A DNA stretch of 43,802 nt from positions 1 through 43,802 of the forward strand of contig JAKSLX010000023.1 in the NCBI GenBank assembly GCA_024400915.1. Reading direction: 5' to 3'. The notes below the pieces were generated by a model that worked only from the letters and a program-made list of their open reading frames with translations, ran no database searches and was not told the DNA's origin. Each line of letters opens with the position of its first letter. Within the stretch, counting starts at the first letter, position 1. Positions 29,477 to 38,125 of the stretch are shown one piece after another. The stretch comes from Treponema sp. Its GTDB lineage: Bacteria; Spirochaetota; Spirochaetia; Treponematales; Treponemataceae. A program made the translations under genes and the position numbers.

Positions 29477-30331
29477 ATGGTAATTAATCACAACATGAGC
29501 TCAATGTTTGCAAACCGCTCACTCGGAGTTACAAACTCTCAGTTGATGGGCAACCTTGAAAAGCTCAGCTCAGGCGAAAAGATCAACCGCGCAGGTGACG
29601 ACGCTTCAGGACTCGCAGTATCTGAAAAGATGCGCAGCCAGATTCGTGGTCTCAACCAGGCTAACAGAAACATCCAGAACGGAATTTCTTTTATCCAGGC
29701 TACAGAAGGATACCTCGGAGAAACAACAGACATTCTCCAGCGCATCCGTGAACTTTCAGTTCAGTCTGCAAACGGAATCTACAGCGATGAAGATCGTATG
29801 CAGATCCAGGTTGAAGTTTCTCAGCTTGTTGCTGAAGTTGACCGCATTGCAAGCCAGGCTCAGTTCAATGGAATGAACATGCTTACAGGTCGTTTCGCAG
29901 AAAACTCTGCTACAAACAATGTAATGACATTCCAGGTTGGTGCAAATATGGATCAGAGAGTTCAGGCTTTCATTGGTACAATGACAGCTACAGCTCTTGG
30001 ACTTAAGGGAGCACAGGGAACAGATGAACAGATTTCTATCTCTACACCTGACCTTGCTAACATGACAATCGGAACAATCGATGCAGCCCTTAAGAACGTA
30101 TCACGCCAGAGAGCAGATCTTGGTGCTTACCAGAACCGTTTCGAAATGGCTTCTAACGGTATCGCTGTTGCAGCAGAAAACATGCAGGGTGCAGAATCAG
30201 GTATTCGCGACACAGACATGGCATCTGCAATGGTTGAATACACAAAGAACTCAATTCTTACACAGTCTGGAACAGCTATGCTTGCACAGGCTAACAGCCA
30301 GTCACAGAACGTATTGGCTCTTCTCCAGTAG
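29477..30331 (+). CDS. flaB2: Flagellin FlaB2 (periplasmic flagellar filament core)
   Basis: A 284-residue paralogue of the upstream flagellin with nearly identical N- and C-terminal export and polymerisation regions (MVINHNMSSMFANRSLGVTNSQLMGNLEKLSSGEKINRAGDDASGLAVSEKMRSQIRGLNQA; GIRDTDMASAMVEYTKNSILTQSGTAMLAQANSQSQNVLALLQ). Differences cluster in the middle (FAENSATNNVMTFQVGANMDQRVQ). The ATG at 29477 follows GGAGGA by 8-9 bp. An upstream in-frame ATG at 29435 would add MHDALCSQFMEDYT, unlike any flagellin. It is expressed from its own long leader. Spirochaetes usually build one filament from several FlaB proteins. Confidence 0.95.
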   Translation: MVINHNMSSMFANRSLGVTNSQLMGNLEKLSSGEKINRAGDDASGLAVSEKMRSQIRGLNQANRNIQNGISFIQATEGYLGETTDILQRIRELSVQSANGIYSDEDRMQIQVEVSQLVAEVDRIASQAQFNGMNMLTGRFAENSATNNVMTFQVGANMDQRVQAFIGTMTATALGLKGAQGTDEQISISTPDLANMTIGTIDAALKNVSRQRADLGAYQNRFEMASNGIAVAAENMQGAESGIRDTDMASAMVEYTKNSILTQSGTAMLAQANSQSQNVLALLQ

Positions 30332-30413
30332 TTCTGAACTTTTACAGCTTATGCTGAACGCTTGTTGAATAAGAGAATTCTGGATGTCTTCTTTTTGACG
30401 GCAAGCGTGAAAA

Positions 30414-30451
30414 GATGAGGAGGGGTGCGCCCCCTTCCCCACTCTTTTTTT
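30414..30451 (+). terminator. Terminator after flaB2
   Basis: GGAGGGG and CCCCTTCC pair around TGCGC, followed by CCACTC and seven T's. GAG/CTC extends the stem. Confidence 0.75.
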
Positions 30452-30482
30452 CAAAGAAAACTCATTTCAGGAGGAAATGTCC

Positions 30483-30857
30483 ATGAATACGATTAGTACG
30501 ATTGGTAGGACAATGGCAACGGATGGCCAAAATGTCTACAGTTCTTTCTCAGCAAAACCTACTCCAAAAGTTGAAGTAGAAACACCAATGCCAACAACGG
30601 CAGCTGAAGTTCTCCAGAACATTGAGCAGAACAAGGCTGACATAGAAGCTTCGGCAAAGGAATTGCAGAGATTGTCAGACATGGTTACAGGACACAAGCT
30701 TCACTTCAATGTAAACAGCGAACTGAACAAGATTGTCGTTACTGTAGTTAATGCATCAACAAACGAAGTAATTCGTCAGATTCCGTCGGAAGATGTACAG
30801 AAGATTCAGGCACGCATGAAACATGCCATCGGCGTACTCTTTGACGAGATGATATAA
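30483..30857 (+). CDS. flaG: FlaG-family flagellar protein
   Basis: A 124-residue FlaG-like protein. The C-terminal half (ELQRLSDMVTGHKLHFNVNSELNKIVVTVVNASTNEVIRQIPSEDVQKIQARMKHAIGVLFDEMI) has the family's L.F..de....ivv.vvd..t.EVIRQIP.E....i motif. The first half is low-complexity. FlaG influences filament length in other bacteria and usually lies next to fliD, as here. AGGAGG is 2 bp from a first ATG (30477) and 8 bp from a second (30483), so the second is chosen. Confidence 0.9.
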   Translation: MNTISTIGRTMATDGQNVYSSFSAKPTPKVEVETPMPTTAAEVLQNIEQNKADIEASAKELQRLSDMVTGHKLHFNVNSELNKIVVTVVNASTNEVIRQIPSEDVQKIQARMKHAIGVLFDEMI

Positions 30858-30861
30858 AGGG

Positions 30862-30885
30862 AACCTCAAAAAAACTGAGGTTTTT
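30862..30885 (+). terminator. Hairpin between flaG and fliD
   Basis: AACCTCA/TGAGGTT 7-bp stem with an A-rich loop and TTTTT, directly before the fliD Shine-Dalgarno. It is probably an attenuating terminator that lowers fliD relative to flaG. Confidence 0.6.
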
Positions 30886-30902
30886 AGAGGTTACCATATA
30901 AA

Positions 30903-33014
30903 GTGGCAGACGGACTTAACATACCCGGCGTAAGCGACAAATACAAGACAAATGATCTCGTAAAAGCCCTCATGGACGTAGAAAGGGTTCCACTCAAGCG
31001 CGAAGAAGAAAAAGTAGAGACTTTCAAAAATCAGCAGGAAGCTTGGCGTGGAATGAACCAGAAGATGTCTACACTAAGGGACAGCTGCAAAACTTTATAT
31101 TCATTCGAAAATCCGTTCAACAACAAACTTACCACATCATCAGATGAAGCAGCGGTTACTGTGGATGCTGGGAGGGAGGCTGAATACGGCTCATTCAAGC
31201 TTGAAGTCATTCAGCCTGCAGCAACAGACCGTTTTTTAAGCGCAGACATTGACAGCGACTACAACGTAAAGGAAGGCCAGTACACATTCCAGGTCGGTGA
31301 AAAGACCGTAGACTTCAAGTGGAAGGGCGGCAAGCTTGGTGACTTTGTAAATGCACTCAACAAGCGCGGCGGAGAAACAGTAAAGGCAAGCCTTATCGGA
31401 GTCAGCGCAGAAAGAAAATCCCTCCTCATCGAAAGCCTTAAGACTGGCGAAGAAAACCGGCTTGTATTCAAGAACAAGGCTTTGGATTTTGCAAAGGAAA
31501 TCGACATGATTGGGGAAGCAAAGGCAGAAAAAAAATCCTTTGTTATTTCCCAGGACAAACTTTATACACCCGAAAAGAAAGTTGAATTCTCTCAGACTGG
31601 ACTTCCGGAAATTTCAAGGGACCGAGTTTCTTCTAAGGGAAGCGAAATTACCGTTGGACCACGCGGCGGTTTTGAAATTGACATTCCAGCAGACGAAAAA
31701 AGCAGCAAAACAGGCAAGGTAGAGTTCACTTTCAAGGAAAAAAACACAAAAGACATTACTCCTCAGCCCGGAAAGGTAGCTGTTGCCGAAGCTATGGATT
31801 TTCTTGATCTTCCTTCTCCTGGCATGATTGAATACGAAGGAATTACAGTTTACAACAACATTAGCGAGTCTACCCTTCCTCCGCCACAGGAAACAGAAAG
31901 GGAAGCTGCACCTTCAGAAACAGCACCGGCACCATCTCCAGTCGTAAGCAACAAGTATTTTTTCATAAGGGATTCAAAAGGAAACGAAACACCCCTTTCT
32001 GATAAAAGCATAAAGGCTGGTAAAAGCGGCAAGACAACGGTTAGCATTCCACTCAAGGAATATCCGGATGCAAAGACTCTGGTAGTCCGCAATGCAAATA
32101 CAGGCAAAGAAATCACCATGTCGGCTCCCGTAATCTACAGTGATTCCAATGCAACGGGAATTAAGCCTAAGCATGCCATTTCTACAGCTCAGGATGCCAC
32201 AATAAAATATGAAGGGATTACAATGACCCGTGCATCAAACGACATTGACGATGTAGTTCCTCACCTTACCCTTCACATTCACGACAAGACAGACAGGCCT
32301 GCAACCATTAAAGTCGATCCTGACACGGAAAGCGCAAAGGATGCAATCATTACTTTTGTAGGCAAATATAACCAGGCTATTGCGGAAATGAATGTCCTTT
32401 CCCAGAACAAGCCTGAACTCATCAGCGAACTGGACTACCTTTCATCGGACGAACAGGACAAGATGAAGGAAAGGCTCGGCATGTTCCAGGGAGAAATGTC
32501 CCTTACAAGCGGCAAATCCCAGATGCAGCAGATTGTTGCGGGAACCTATAAATACGATGCAAATTCAACCATTACGCTTCTTGCACAGCTTGGAGTTTCA
32601 ACTAATGCAAGCGGAAATGCTGGCGGCGGTTACAGACCATCCCAGATGCGCGGATACCTTGAAGTAGACGAAAAGAAACTTGACGCAGCCCTTGCAGAAA
32701 ACATCAACCAGATAAAGAACCTCTTTGGCTATGACAGCGACGGAGACCTTATCGTGGACAATGGAATCGGCTACAGACTGGATAAGCAGCTGACATCATG
32801 GGTTCAGTCCGGCGGAATCATTTCCACCAAAACTAATTCCCTGGAATCCCAGATAAAGTCTTCTAACCAGAAGATTACAAGGCTTCAGACTCAGCTTGAC
32901 AGAAAGGAAGCTGAACTCAAGAGAAAGTATGCCCAGATGGAAGGTTCTCTTGGAAGCCTTGAAAGCCAACAGAATTCCCTCCAGAATTTTGCCAATCAGA
33001 ATCAGAAAAAATAG
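30903..33014 (+). CDS. fliD: Flagellar filament cap protein FliD
   Basis: Forms the cap at the tip of the growing filament and folds exported flagellin. The N-terminus (ADGLNIPGVSDKYKTNDLVKALMDVERVPLKREEEKVETFKNQQEAWRGMNQKMSTLRDS) and C-terminus (coiled coil SLESQIKSSNQKITRLQTQLDRKEAELKRKYAQMEGSLGSLESQQNSLQNFANQ) are the FliD N and C domains. At 703 residues it is longer than typical FliD (~450-550), the extra being in the surface-exposed middle (about 150-470) with a Pro/Glu/Ala-rich stretch near 325-345. The start codon is GTG, preceded by AGAGG at 11 bp, a weak site that may keep synthesis low. Confidence 0.94.
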   Translation: MADGLNIPGVSDKYKTNDLVKALMDVERVPLKREEEKVETFKNQQEAWRGMNQKMSTLRDSCKTLYSFENPFNNKLTTSSDEAAVTVDAGREAEYGSFKLEVIQPAATDRFLSADIDSDYNVKEGQYTFQVGEKTVDFKWKGGKLGDFVNALNKRGGETVKASLIGVSAERKSLLIESLKTGEENRLVFKNKALDFAKEIDMIGEAKAEKKSFVISQDKLYTPEKKVEFSQTGLPEISRDRVSSKGSEITVGPRGGFEIDIPADEKSSKTGKVEFTFKEKNTKDITPQPGKVAVAEAMDFLDLPSPGMIEYEGITVYNNISESTLPPPQETEREAAPSETAPAPSPVVSNKYFFIRDSKGNETPLSDKSIKAGKSGKTTVSIPLKEYPDAKTLVVRNANTGKEITMSAPVIYSDSNATGIKPKHAISTAQDATIKYEGITMTRASNDIDDVVPHLTLHIHDKTDRPATIKVDPDTESAKDAIITFVGKYNQAIAEMNVLSQNKPELISELDYLSSDEQDKMKERLGMFQGEMSLTSGKSQMQQIVAGTYKYDANSTITLLAQLGVSTNASGNAGGGYRPSQMRGYLEVDEKKLDAALAENINQIKNLFGYDSDGDLIVDNGIGYRLDKQLTSWVQSGGIISTKTNSLESQIKSSNQKITRLQTQLDRKEAELKRKYAQMEGSLGSLESQQNSLQNFANQNQKK

Positions 33015-33040
33015 TTTTTCCTCACTTTCACCCCAGAATT

Positions 33041-33054
33041 GCCGATAATATAAT
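33041..33054 (+). promoter_or_regulatory. Overlapping sigma-28-like and sigma-70-like -10 elements
   Basis: GCCGATAA (33041-33048) is a perfect sigma-28 -10, but no TAAA lies 15 bp upstream. TATAAT (33049-33054) overlaps its end. Either could transcribe the gene at 33093. Confidence 0.4.
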
Positions 33055-33092
33055 GAAAGCCTTATCGCAATAAACCTATAGGGAGAATACCA

Positions 33093-33692
33093 ATGGAATT
33101 CTATGTTAACGGTGAAAAAATAGACATTACGCTGGAAAATGAAAAGACCATCAGCGATGTACTTAAATCTTTTGAAGAAGAAGCTGCTAAAAACGAGGCA
33201 ACGACAATTGGTATTAAAATCAATGATGAAACCGTACCCGCAGACAACTTTGAAAATGCTGTGGCACAAGAAATAAAGGAAGACACAAAAATCGAACTTA
33301 ATGTCCTTTCAAAGGCAAACCTCCTTGACAGGCTGAACACTTCAAAATCACGCTTTGATGAACTTTCAATCAAAATGTCTGATGTTCCGGTAGCCCTTCA
33401 AAGTGGTAAGGACAAGGAAGCAAACACCCTTATAGCAGTTCTTGCCGATGCCATTGATGAATTCTGCCATACAGCAACCCTCAGTGCCCTTTTCCCTGAC
33501 CTTTACAATTCACTCATAATTGACGGAAAAAGTATTACAGACTTCTTTGAAGAATTTGCTCCTATCATTGCAGATTTTGAACAGTCTCTTGAATCAAAGG
33601 ACACTGTGACTTCCGGTGATCTTTGCGAATATGAAATAGCCCCAAGACTTACATCCATTGCCGCATCCATCGGAGCTTTGCTGGGTAAATAA
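33093..33692 (+). CDS. Conserved-context flagellar-cluster protein of unknown function
   Basis: A 199-residue, acidic, soluble protein that I do not recognise. The first ~75 residues look like a beta-grasp fold (MEFYVNGEKIDITLENEKTISDVLKSF...TTIGIKINDETVPADNFENAVAQEI...TKIELNVLS). Residues about 78-199 are predicted helical, with no membrane segment. A GGGAG Shine-Dalgarno is well placed. It lies between fliD and the PilZ gene, where treponemes usually have a hypothetical gene. No fliS or fliT homologue is visible nearby, so a chaperone or regulator of the cap or flagellins is possible, but this rests on position and predicted fold only. Confidence 0.75.
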   Translation: MEFYVNGEKIDITLENEKTISDVLKSFEEEAAKNEATTIGIKINDETVPADNFENAVAQEIKEDTKIELNVLSKANLLDRLNTSKSRFDELSIKMSDVPVALQSGKDKEANTLIAVLADAIDEFCHTATLSALFPDLYNSLIIDGKSITDFFEEFAPIIADFEQSLESKDTVTSGDLCEYEIAPRLTSIAASIGALLGK

Positions 33693-33707
33693 TCCCATGG
33701 AGATTCT

Positions 33708-34790
33708 ATGAATACAGGTTCCCTTCTTGATGCAAGAAGCATGAGTTTCCTCTATGTTTTTATAGCAGTTGTAGTAATCGTACTTGCAGTTGCAGCAATC
33801 GCGGCTGTGTTCATCTACAGATTTATTGCAAGAACCCACACAAAAGAATGGCTTGAAGCCCAGAAAAACAGGGAAACAAAGCTTAAGGATGTCGACTATG
33901 TAGCAAAGGAAGCCAACCTGACGCAATCTGAAAAGATACGTCTTTGGCACATCTGCCGCAGATACAAGGCAAAAAACATCAGATACCTCTACCGTTCAGT
34001 CAACGAACTCAATGACATGTTCCGCGAAGAATATATCCGAATGACAACAAAACAGACAAGAAACGATGAAAAAATCGGAATATTCTTTTCTCTCAGATTC
34101 AAACTGGAAAATGCACACAACAGAAAACTGACAGCCTCTTCTACACGAGGTATAAAAGCAGAACAGAAAATAACTTTCTACGACAAGAACAACTCTCCAT
34201 GGCAGATTAAGGTTGTAAAGGTTATCGATTCAGGTTTCTACATTGAATTGCCGGAACTTGCAAATGCAGAAGGGAAAAGACCTAATCCCCTTGAAAAAGT
34301 AAAAATCACCTTCACATTCCCTTCTGGACAGGCATTCAACGCAATAACAAGGGCTGTTCGCTACGAAAAATTCCCGGATTCCAACAAGGAATTCCTGCTT
34401 CTTTCCAACAGCACCCAGATAAAGCCTGTTGTAAGGCGTGGTGCAAAACGCATGAATGTTGATGAAGACGTATCTTTTGCAGCCATAAAGAACATCGGAA
34501 CAAAGGAAAAGCCGGTTCTCGAGGTTCAGCAGAAAAGATATCCAGGAACAATGAAGGACATTTCTGCATCTGGATGCAAGATTTTCTGTGCCCTTCCAAT
34601 TACAAAAGGACAGATGGTAGACATTCAATTCAAAATTCCCGGGAAACTTACTGATTATGAAGCCCAGGGAAAGATAGTTGCTACAAAAGTAATGCCGGAC
34701 AAAAAGACTTTTGTTCTCCACATACAGTATATAAACATAGAACAGTTTGTAAAAAATGATATTTATTCCGTAATTTACGGGTATTCTTGA
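33708..34790 (+). CDS. Membrane-anchored PilZ-domain protein, probable c-di-GMP receptor
   Basis: A 360-residue protein with one N-terminal membrane span (SFLYVFIAVVVIVLAVAAIAAVFIYRFIA, about residues 9-37). A charged region (about 40-130) is followed by a YcgR-like N domain (about 130-240: KITFYDKNNSPWQIKVVKVIDSGFYIELP) and a C-terminal PilZ domain (about 242-358). The two c-di-GMP-binding motifs are present: the arginines of RRGAKR (RxxxR) and DISASG (D/NxSxxG). This domain order resembles flagellar brake proteins that slow motility when c-di-GMP is bound. It lies 15 bp after the 33093 gene, in the flagellar cluster, fitting control of swimming. The membrane anchor is unlike cytosolic YcgR. 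Confidence 0.88.
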   Translation: MNTGSLLDARSMSFLYVFIAVVVIVLAVAAIAAVFIYRFIARTHTKEWLEAQKNRETKLKDVDYVAKEANLTQSEKIRLWHICRRYKAKNIRYLYRSVNELNDMFREEYIRMTTKQTRNDEKIGIFFSLRFKLENAHNRKLTASSTRGIKAEQKITFYDKNNSPWQIKVVKVIDSGFYIELPELANAEGKRPNPLEKVKITFTFPSGQAFNAITRAVRYEKFPDSNKEFLLLSNSTQIKPVVRRGAKRMNVDEDVSFAAIKNIGTKEKPVLEVQQKRYPGTMKDISASGCKIFCALPITKGQMVDIQFKIPGKLTDYEAQGKIVATKVMPDKKTFVLHIQYINIEQFVKNDIYSVIYGYS

Positions 34791-34800
34791 TATTTTGGGT

Positions 34801-34806
34801 TATAAT
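34801..34806 (+). promoter_or_regulatory. -10 element of the 89-residue gene, 6 bp from the ATG
   Basis: TATAAT, then TGAATT and the ATG at 34813. No Shine-Dalgarno and no good -35 are seen. Confidence 0.45.
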
Positions 34807-34812
34807 TGAATT

Positions 34813-35082
34813 ATGAAGGTATTGGAATTACATTCTATTACGAAAGAAGACGGTTACATTTACTATATTCACCACTATAAAGCCATGGCAAAGATTGAAT
34901 TCCTTGTTAGCCACATTGAAATTCCAATCAGCTTTACCGTGGAAATGAATCCACTCGGCATCAGGAATGTTGATCTGGATCCTCTTCCTAGAAACGTCGA
35001 CTATCCTGTAATTCCTTTGAACAAAGCCCTCAAGGAATTCATCGACATCATGGCAAGAGACGGAAAACTTCCTGAAACTTGA
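34813..35082 (+). CDS. Small conserved-type protein of unknown function
   Basis: An 89-residue soluble protein (MKVLELHSITKEDGYIYYIHHYKAMAKIEFLVSHIEIPISFTVEMNPLGIRNVDLDPLPRNVDYPVIPLNKALKEFIDIMARDGKLP), beta-rich then with a C-terminal helix. I recognise no family. It lies between the PilZ gene and tsaE on the same strand. The clear start, stable composition and strong terminator-like palindrome afterwards support a real gene. The lack of a Shine-Dalgarno and the TATAAT 6 bp upstream suggest a leaderless mRNA. Confidence 0.8.
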   Translation: MKVLELHSITKEDGYIYYIHHYKAMAKIEFLVSHIEIPISFTVEMNPLGIRNVDLDPLPRNVDYPVIPLNKALKEFIDIMARDGKLPET

Positions 35083-35103
35083 TTTTCCATTATCATCACT
35101 AAA

Positions 35104-35132
35104 TTGAACAACAAGTCCATATGGAGTATACT
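35104..35132 (+). promoter_or_regulatory. Promoter of tsaE-tsaB, -10 six bp from the ATG
   Basis: TTGAAC (35104-35109), a 17-bp spacer and TATACT (35127-35132), then CTCCAT and the ATG at 35139. The -10 is the loop of a perfect palindrome. Confidence 0.65.
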
Positions 35133-35149
35133 CTCCATATGGATTTTTT
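35116..35149 (+). terminator. Perfect palindrome/terminator overlapping the tsaE promoter and start codon
   Basis: TCCATATGGAG (35116-35126) and CTCCATATGGA (35133-35143) form an 11-bp stem with the -10 TATACT as loop, followed by TTTTTT. It can end transcripts from upstream. Its 3' arm contains the tsaE ATG. Confidence 0.65.
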
Positions 35150-35582
35150 ATTTCATACCTCAACATCGGAAGAAACCATTGAACTGGGCCGAAAAATCGG
35201 TGCCTTGCTGAAGGAAGGCGATGTCATTGCCATGACCGGAACCCTTGCGGCAGGAAAAACTACCATTACAAAAGGCATTGCGGAATCTCTTGGCGTTTCC
35301 GATAACATTACAAGCCCCACTTTCTGCCTTATCAGTGAATACGAAGGAAAAAAAATGCCCCTGTTCCACATGGATGTTTACAGGCTTGAAGGTGCAGAAG
35401 ATTTTGTCAACCTTGGAGTTGAGGACATGCTTTACGGCAATGGAGTATGCATAATCGAATGGAGTGAAAAAGTTCAGTCTGAACTTCCAAAGAAAACCAT
35501 ATTCATGAAGATTACACCTTCAGAAGACGGAACAAGAACCATAGAAATCAAGAACTGGAACAACGGAAACATAGAGGCATAA
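35139..35582 (+). CDS. tsaE: tRNA threonylcarbamoyladenosine biosynthesis ATPase TsaE
   Basis: P-loop ATPase that, with TsaB and TsaD, installs t6A at position 37 of ANN-decoding tRNAs. The 147-residue protein has Walker A GTLAAGKTT (about residues 32-40), SPTF (about 58-61), the conserved HMDVYRLEGAEDF and EWSEK. An earlier in-frame ATG at 35121 lies inside the palindrome upstream of the -10, so the ATG at 35139 (MDFLFHTSTSEETIELG), which fits family starts, is chosen. tsaB follows after 1 bp. Confidence 0.94.
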   Translation: MDFLFHTSTSEETIELGRKIGALLKEGDVIAMTGTLAAGKTTITKGIAESLGVSDNITSPTFCLISEYEGKKMPLFHMDVYRLEGAEDFVNLGVEDMLYGNGVCIIEWSEKVQSELPKKTIFMKITPSEDGTRTIEIKNWNNGNIEA

Positions 35583-35583
35583 A

Positions 35584-36270
35584 ATGAACGCATTGGCAAT
35601 TGATTGTGCAGTTTCAAAAATGACGGTTGCTGCAAAGAAAGACAAAAACATTGTAAAGGTTACATACGACATCGGAATCAAGCAGTCGGAAAAACTTTTG
35701 CCGGCCATTGATTTCGTAATGAAGGAAATCGGCCTTACACCTGCAGAGCTTGACTACACCTGCACTACCCTTGGTCCTGGAACTTTTACAGGTCTTCGTC
35801 TTGGACTGAGTGCATTGAAAGCCCTTAACCTTGCAAATGGTACTCCAGTCTACGGAATTCCTTCCCTTGATGCCTATGCACATCCCTATTCAACTGCAGT
35901 AGAATCTGTTCTTTCCGTAATTGAAGCCAAGGAAGACGAATTTTTTTATGCCTTTTACCTGCGTGGGGAAAAACTCAGAGAAGAAGAAGATAAAGAAATT
36001 GAAGAAATCCTAAAACAGATTGATGCAGAATCCTGCGTAATGGTTTGTGGACCAGGTGCAAAAACCTTTACGGATAGAACGGCAGAAATCACTCCACTTT
36101 ATTCTGTTCACTCTTTCAATCCACAGGGAGACTGCACGGAATCCCTTTTTGAAATTGCAGAAAAAATGATCGCAAACAAGGTTGAACCGATGCAGGACTA
36201 CGACGGTCCTCTTTATGTAAGGAAATCGGAAGCCGAGATAGTCCTTGAACAGAAGCAGGCAACAAAATAA
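35584..36270 (+). CDS. tsaB: tRNA threonylcarbamoyladenosine biosynthesis protein TsaB
   Basis: ASKHA-fold scaffold that pairs with TsaD in t6A synthesis. The 228-residue sequence opens with MNALAIDCAVSKMTVA, where most homologues have AIDTS. The family signature LGPGTFTGLRLGLSALKALN is at about residues 61-80, followed by GIPSLDAYA. It lacks the metal-binding His pair of TsaD, as expected. The ATG is 1 bp after the tsaE stop, so the two are translationally coupled. The more divergent C-terminal half is usual for TsaB. Confidence 0.93.
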   Translation: MNALAIDCAVSKMTVAAKKDKNIVKVTYDIGIKQSEKLLPAIDFVMKEIGLTPAELDYTCTTLGPGTFTGLRLGLSALKALNLANGTPVYGIPSLDAYAHPYSTAVESVLSVIEAKEDEFFYAFYLRGEKLREEEDKEIEEILKQIDAESCVMVCGPGAKTFTDRTAEITPLYSVHSFNPQGDCTESLFEIAEKMIANKVEPMQDYDGPLYVRKSEAEIVLEQKQATK

Positions 36271-36328
36271 AATTTCGCGTTACAGAAGTTTCTAAAGTTG
36301 CCGGCTTCTATTGGAACAAATGCTTCCG

Positions 36329-38029
36329 TCAGAAATCCTGCTTGATATTCTTCTGTTCAACGCCCTTGTCCTTTTCGCGGATTTCTACGCGTCGGATTTT
36401 TCCAGAAATAGTCTTTGGAAGTTCCTTTACGAATTCAATGATTCTTGGACACTTGTAGAGGGCTGTTTCAGCTTTACAGAACGAAAGAAGTTCAACTTCA
36501 AGTTCATGGCTTGCTTCAAATCCAGGAGAAAGAACGATGGTTGCCTTTACAGCCTGACCTCGTTTTTCATCTTCCACACCTGTAACGGCACATTCCATAA
36601 CTGCCTTATGCTTCATGAGGACAGATTCAACCTCGAACGGAGAAATTCTGTAGCCTGAAGACTTGATGATGTCGTCCTTGCGGCCAACAAACCAGATGAA
36701 ACCGTCTTCATCCATGTATGCTGTATCACCAGTGTGGTAAACACCGCTGTCGAACGCGTTTGCTGTTAAAGTAATGTCGCGGTAGTAGCCAGCAAAAAGA
36801 CCGATTGGCTTACCCTTCGAAATGTCGATTGTAAGTTCGCCGACTTCACCTGCAGGACATTCCTTTCCGTTTGCATCGATGATGTGAGCATCGTAAAGTG
36901 GAGATGGCTTACCCATTGAACCAGGCTTTACTTCACTGTCAAGGAAGTTACCGGCAACGATTACAGTTTCTGTCTGACCGTAACTTTCGTACATCTTGAG
37001 TCCAGTCTGCTTGTAGAACTGATTGTAAACTTCAGGATTAAGTGCTTCGCCTGCAGTCGTACAGCGCTGAAGTGTCGAGAAGTCATACTTTCCGTTTGAA
37101 AGATCCTGACGGATAAGGTAACGGTAAACTGTTGGAGGAGCACAGAAAGATGTAACATGGTACTTTGAAATCATCTGGAGCATCTTGTCCGGACGGAAAG
37201 AATTCATGTCATAAGTAAATACTGCACAACCACAGAACCACTGGCCGTAGAGTTTTCCCCATACAGCTTTTCCCCAACCAGTTTCAGCAACTGTAAGATG
37301 GAGACCGTTTTCAATTACACCATGCCAGTACTTTGCAGTAATGATGTGTGCAATTGGATATGTAAAGTCGTGCATAACCATTTTTGGATAGCCTGATGTT
37401 CCGCTTGTAAAGTAAAGGAGCATAGGGTCCTTTGATGTTGTTCCGTCTTCACCGAATGGACGGAGGAATTCTGCAGGAAGGCCTTCTGATTCCTTATGGA
37501 AGTTAATCCATCCCTGTTTTTCAGGTCCTACAGTAACGATTTTCTTAACAGATTTTGATTCCTTGAGGGAAGCTTCGATTTCTCCCTGAATCTGAGGATT
37601 ATCATAGGAAACAATCATCTTAACTTCTGCAGCATTGTTGCGGTAAACAATATCGTTTGCAAGGAGCTGGTCAGTTGCAGGAATTACGATGGCACCGATT
37701 CTGTGAAGGGCAATTGTAAAATACCAGAATTCATAGCGGCGGCGAAGGATGAGCATGACAGCATCACCTTTTTTGATTCCCTGCTGATGAAGAAAGAAAG
37801 CTGTTCTTTTTGATTCTCTTGAAATATCGGCAAAAGTAAATGTTTTTTCTTCACCATTGTCGTCAACCCAAACCATTGCACGCTTTCCAGGTTCTTCCTG
37901 TGCATAGCGGTCAACAACATCATATGCAAAGTTGAAATCTTCCGGAACCTTGAAACGGCAGTTAGCCTTAAGGTCTTCGTAAGATGTAAATTCTCTGTTG
38001 TCTACGAGATATTCACGGAATAATTCCAT
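36329..38029 (-). CDS. AMP-forming acyl-CoA synthetase
   Basis: Member of the ANL adenylating superfamily, resembling medium-chain acyl-CoA synthetases (ACSM/butyryl-type) in length (566 residues) and in the start FKVPEDFNFAYDVVDRYAQEEPGKRAMVW. The P-loop-like A3 motif is YFTSGTSGYPKM (about residues 208-219), A5 is YESYGQTE, A7 is YHTGD, A8 is the hinge GRKDDIIKSSGYRISPFEVE, and A10 is the catalytic lysine in KTISGKIRR. It activates a carboxylic acid to acyl-AMP and then acyl-CoA. The substrate is not predictable. A TTG at 38041 overlaps the Shine-Dalgarno (GGGGGA), so the ATG at 38029 is the start. It lies downstream of csrA but with its own TATAAT (38075-38070). Confidence 0.93.
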   Translation of the reverse strand: MELFREYLVDNREFTSYEDLKANCRFKVPEDFNFAYDVVDRYAQEEPGKRAMVWVDDNGEEKTFTFADISRESKRTAFFLHQQGIKKGDAVMLILRRRYEFWYFTIALHRIGAIVIPATDQLLANDIVYRNNAAEVKMIVSYDNPQIQGEIEASLKESKSVKKIVTVGPEKQGWINFHKESEGLPAEFLRPFGEDGTTSKDPMLLYFTSGTSGYPKMVMHDFTYPIAHIITAKYWHGVIENGLHLTVAETGWGKAVWGKLYGQWFCGCAVFTYDMNSFRPDKMLQMISKYHVTSFCAPPTVYRYLIRQDLSNGKYDFSTLQRCTTAGEALNPEVYNQFYKQTGLKMYESYGQTETVIVAGNFLDSEVKPGSMGKPSPLYDAHIIDANGKECPAGEVGELTIDISKGKPIGLFAGYYRDITLTANAFDSGVYHTGDTAYMDEDGFIWFVGRKDDIIKSSGYRISPFEVESVLMKHKAVMECAVTGVEDEKRGQAVKATIVLSPGFEASHELEVELLSFCKAETALYKCPRIIEFVKELPKTISGKIRRVEIREKDKGVEQKNIKQDF

Positions 38030-38125
38030 TTGTTCCCCCAAATAAAGTAAAATTTCTCGGAATAATGGAATTATATTTGATTTTTTTGAAAAATGCTAGA
38101 CAAAATTTAAATTTTTGTCATTTTG

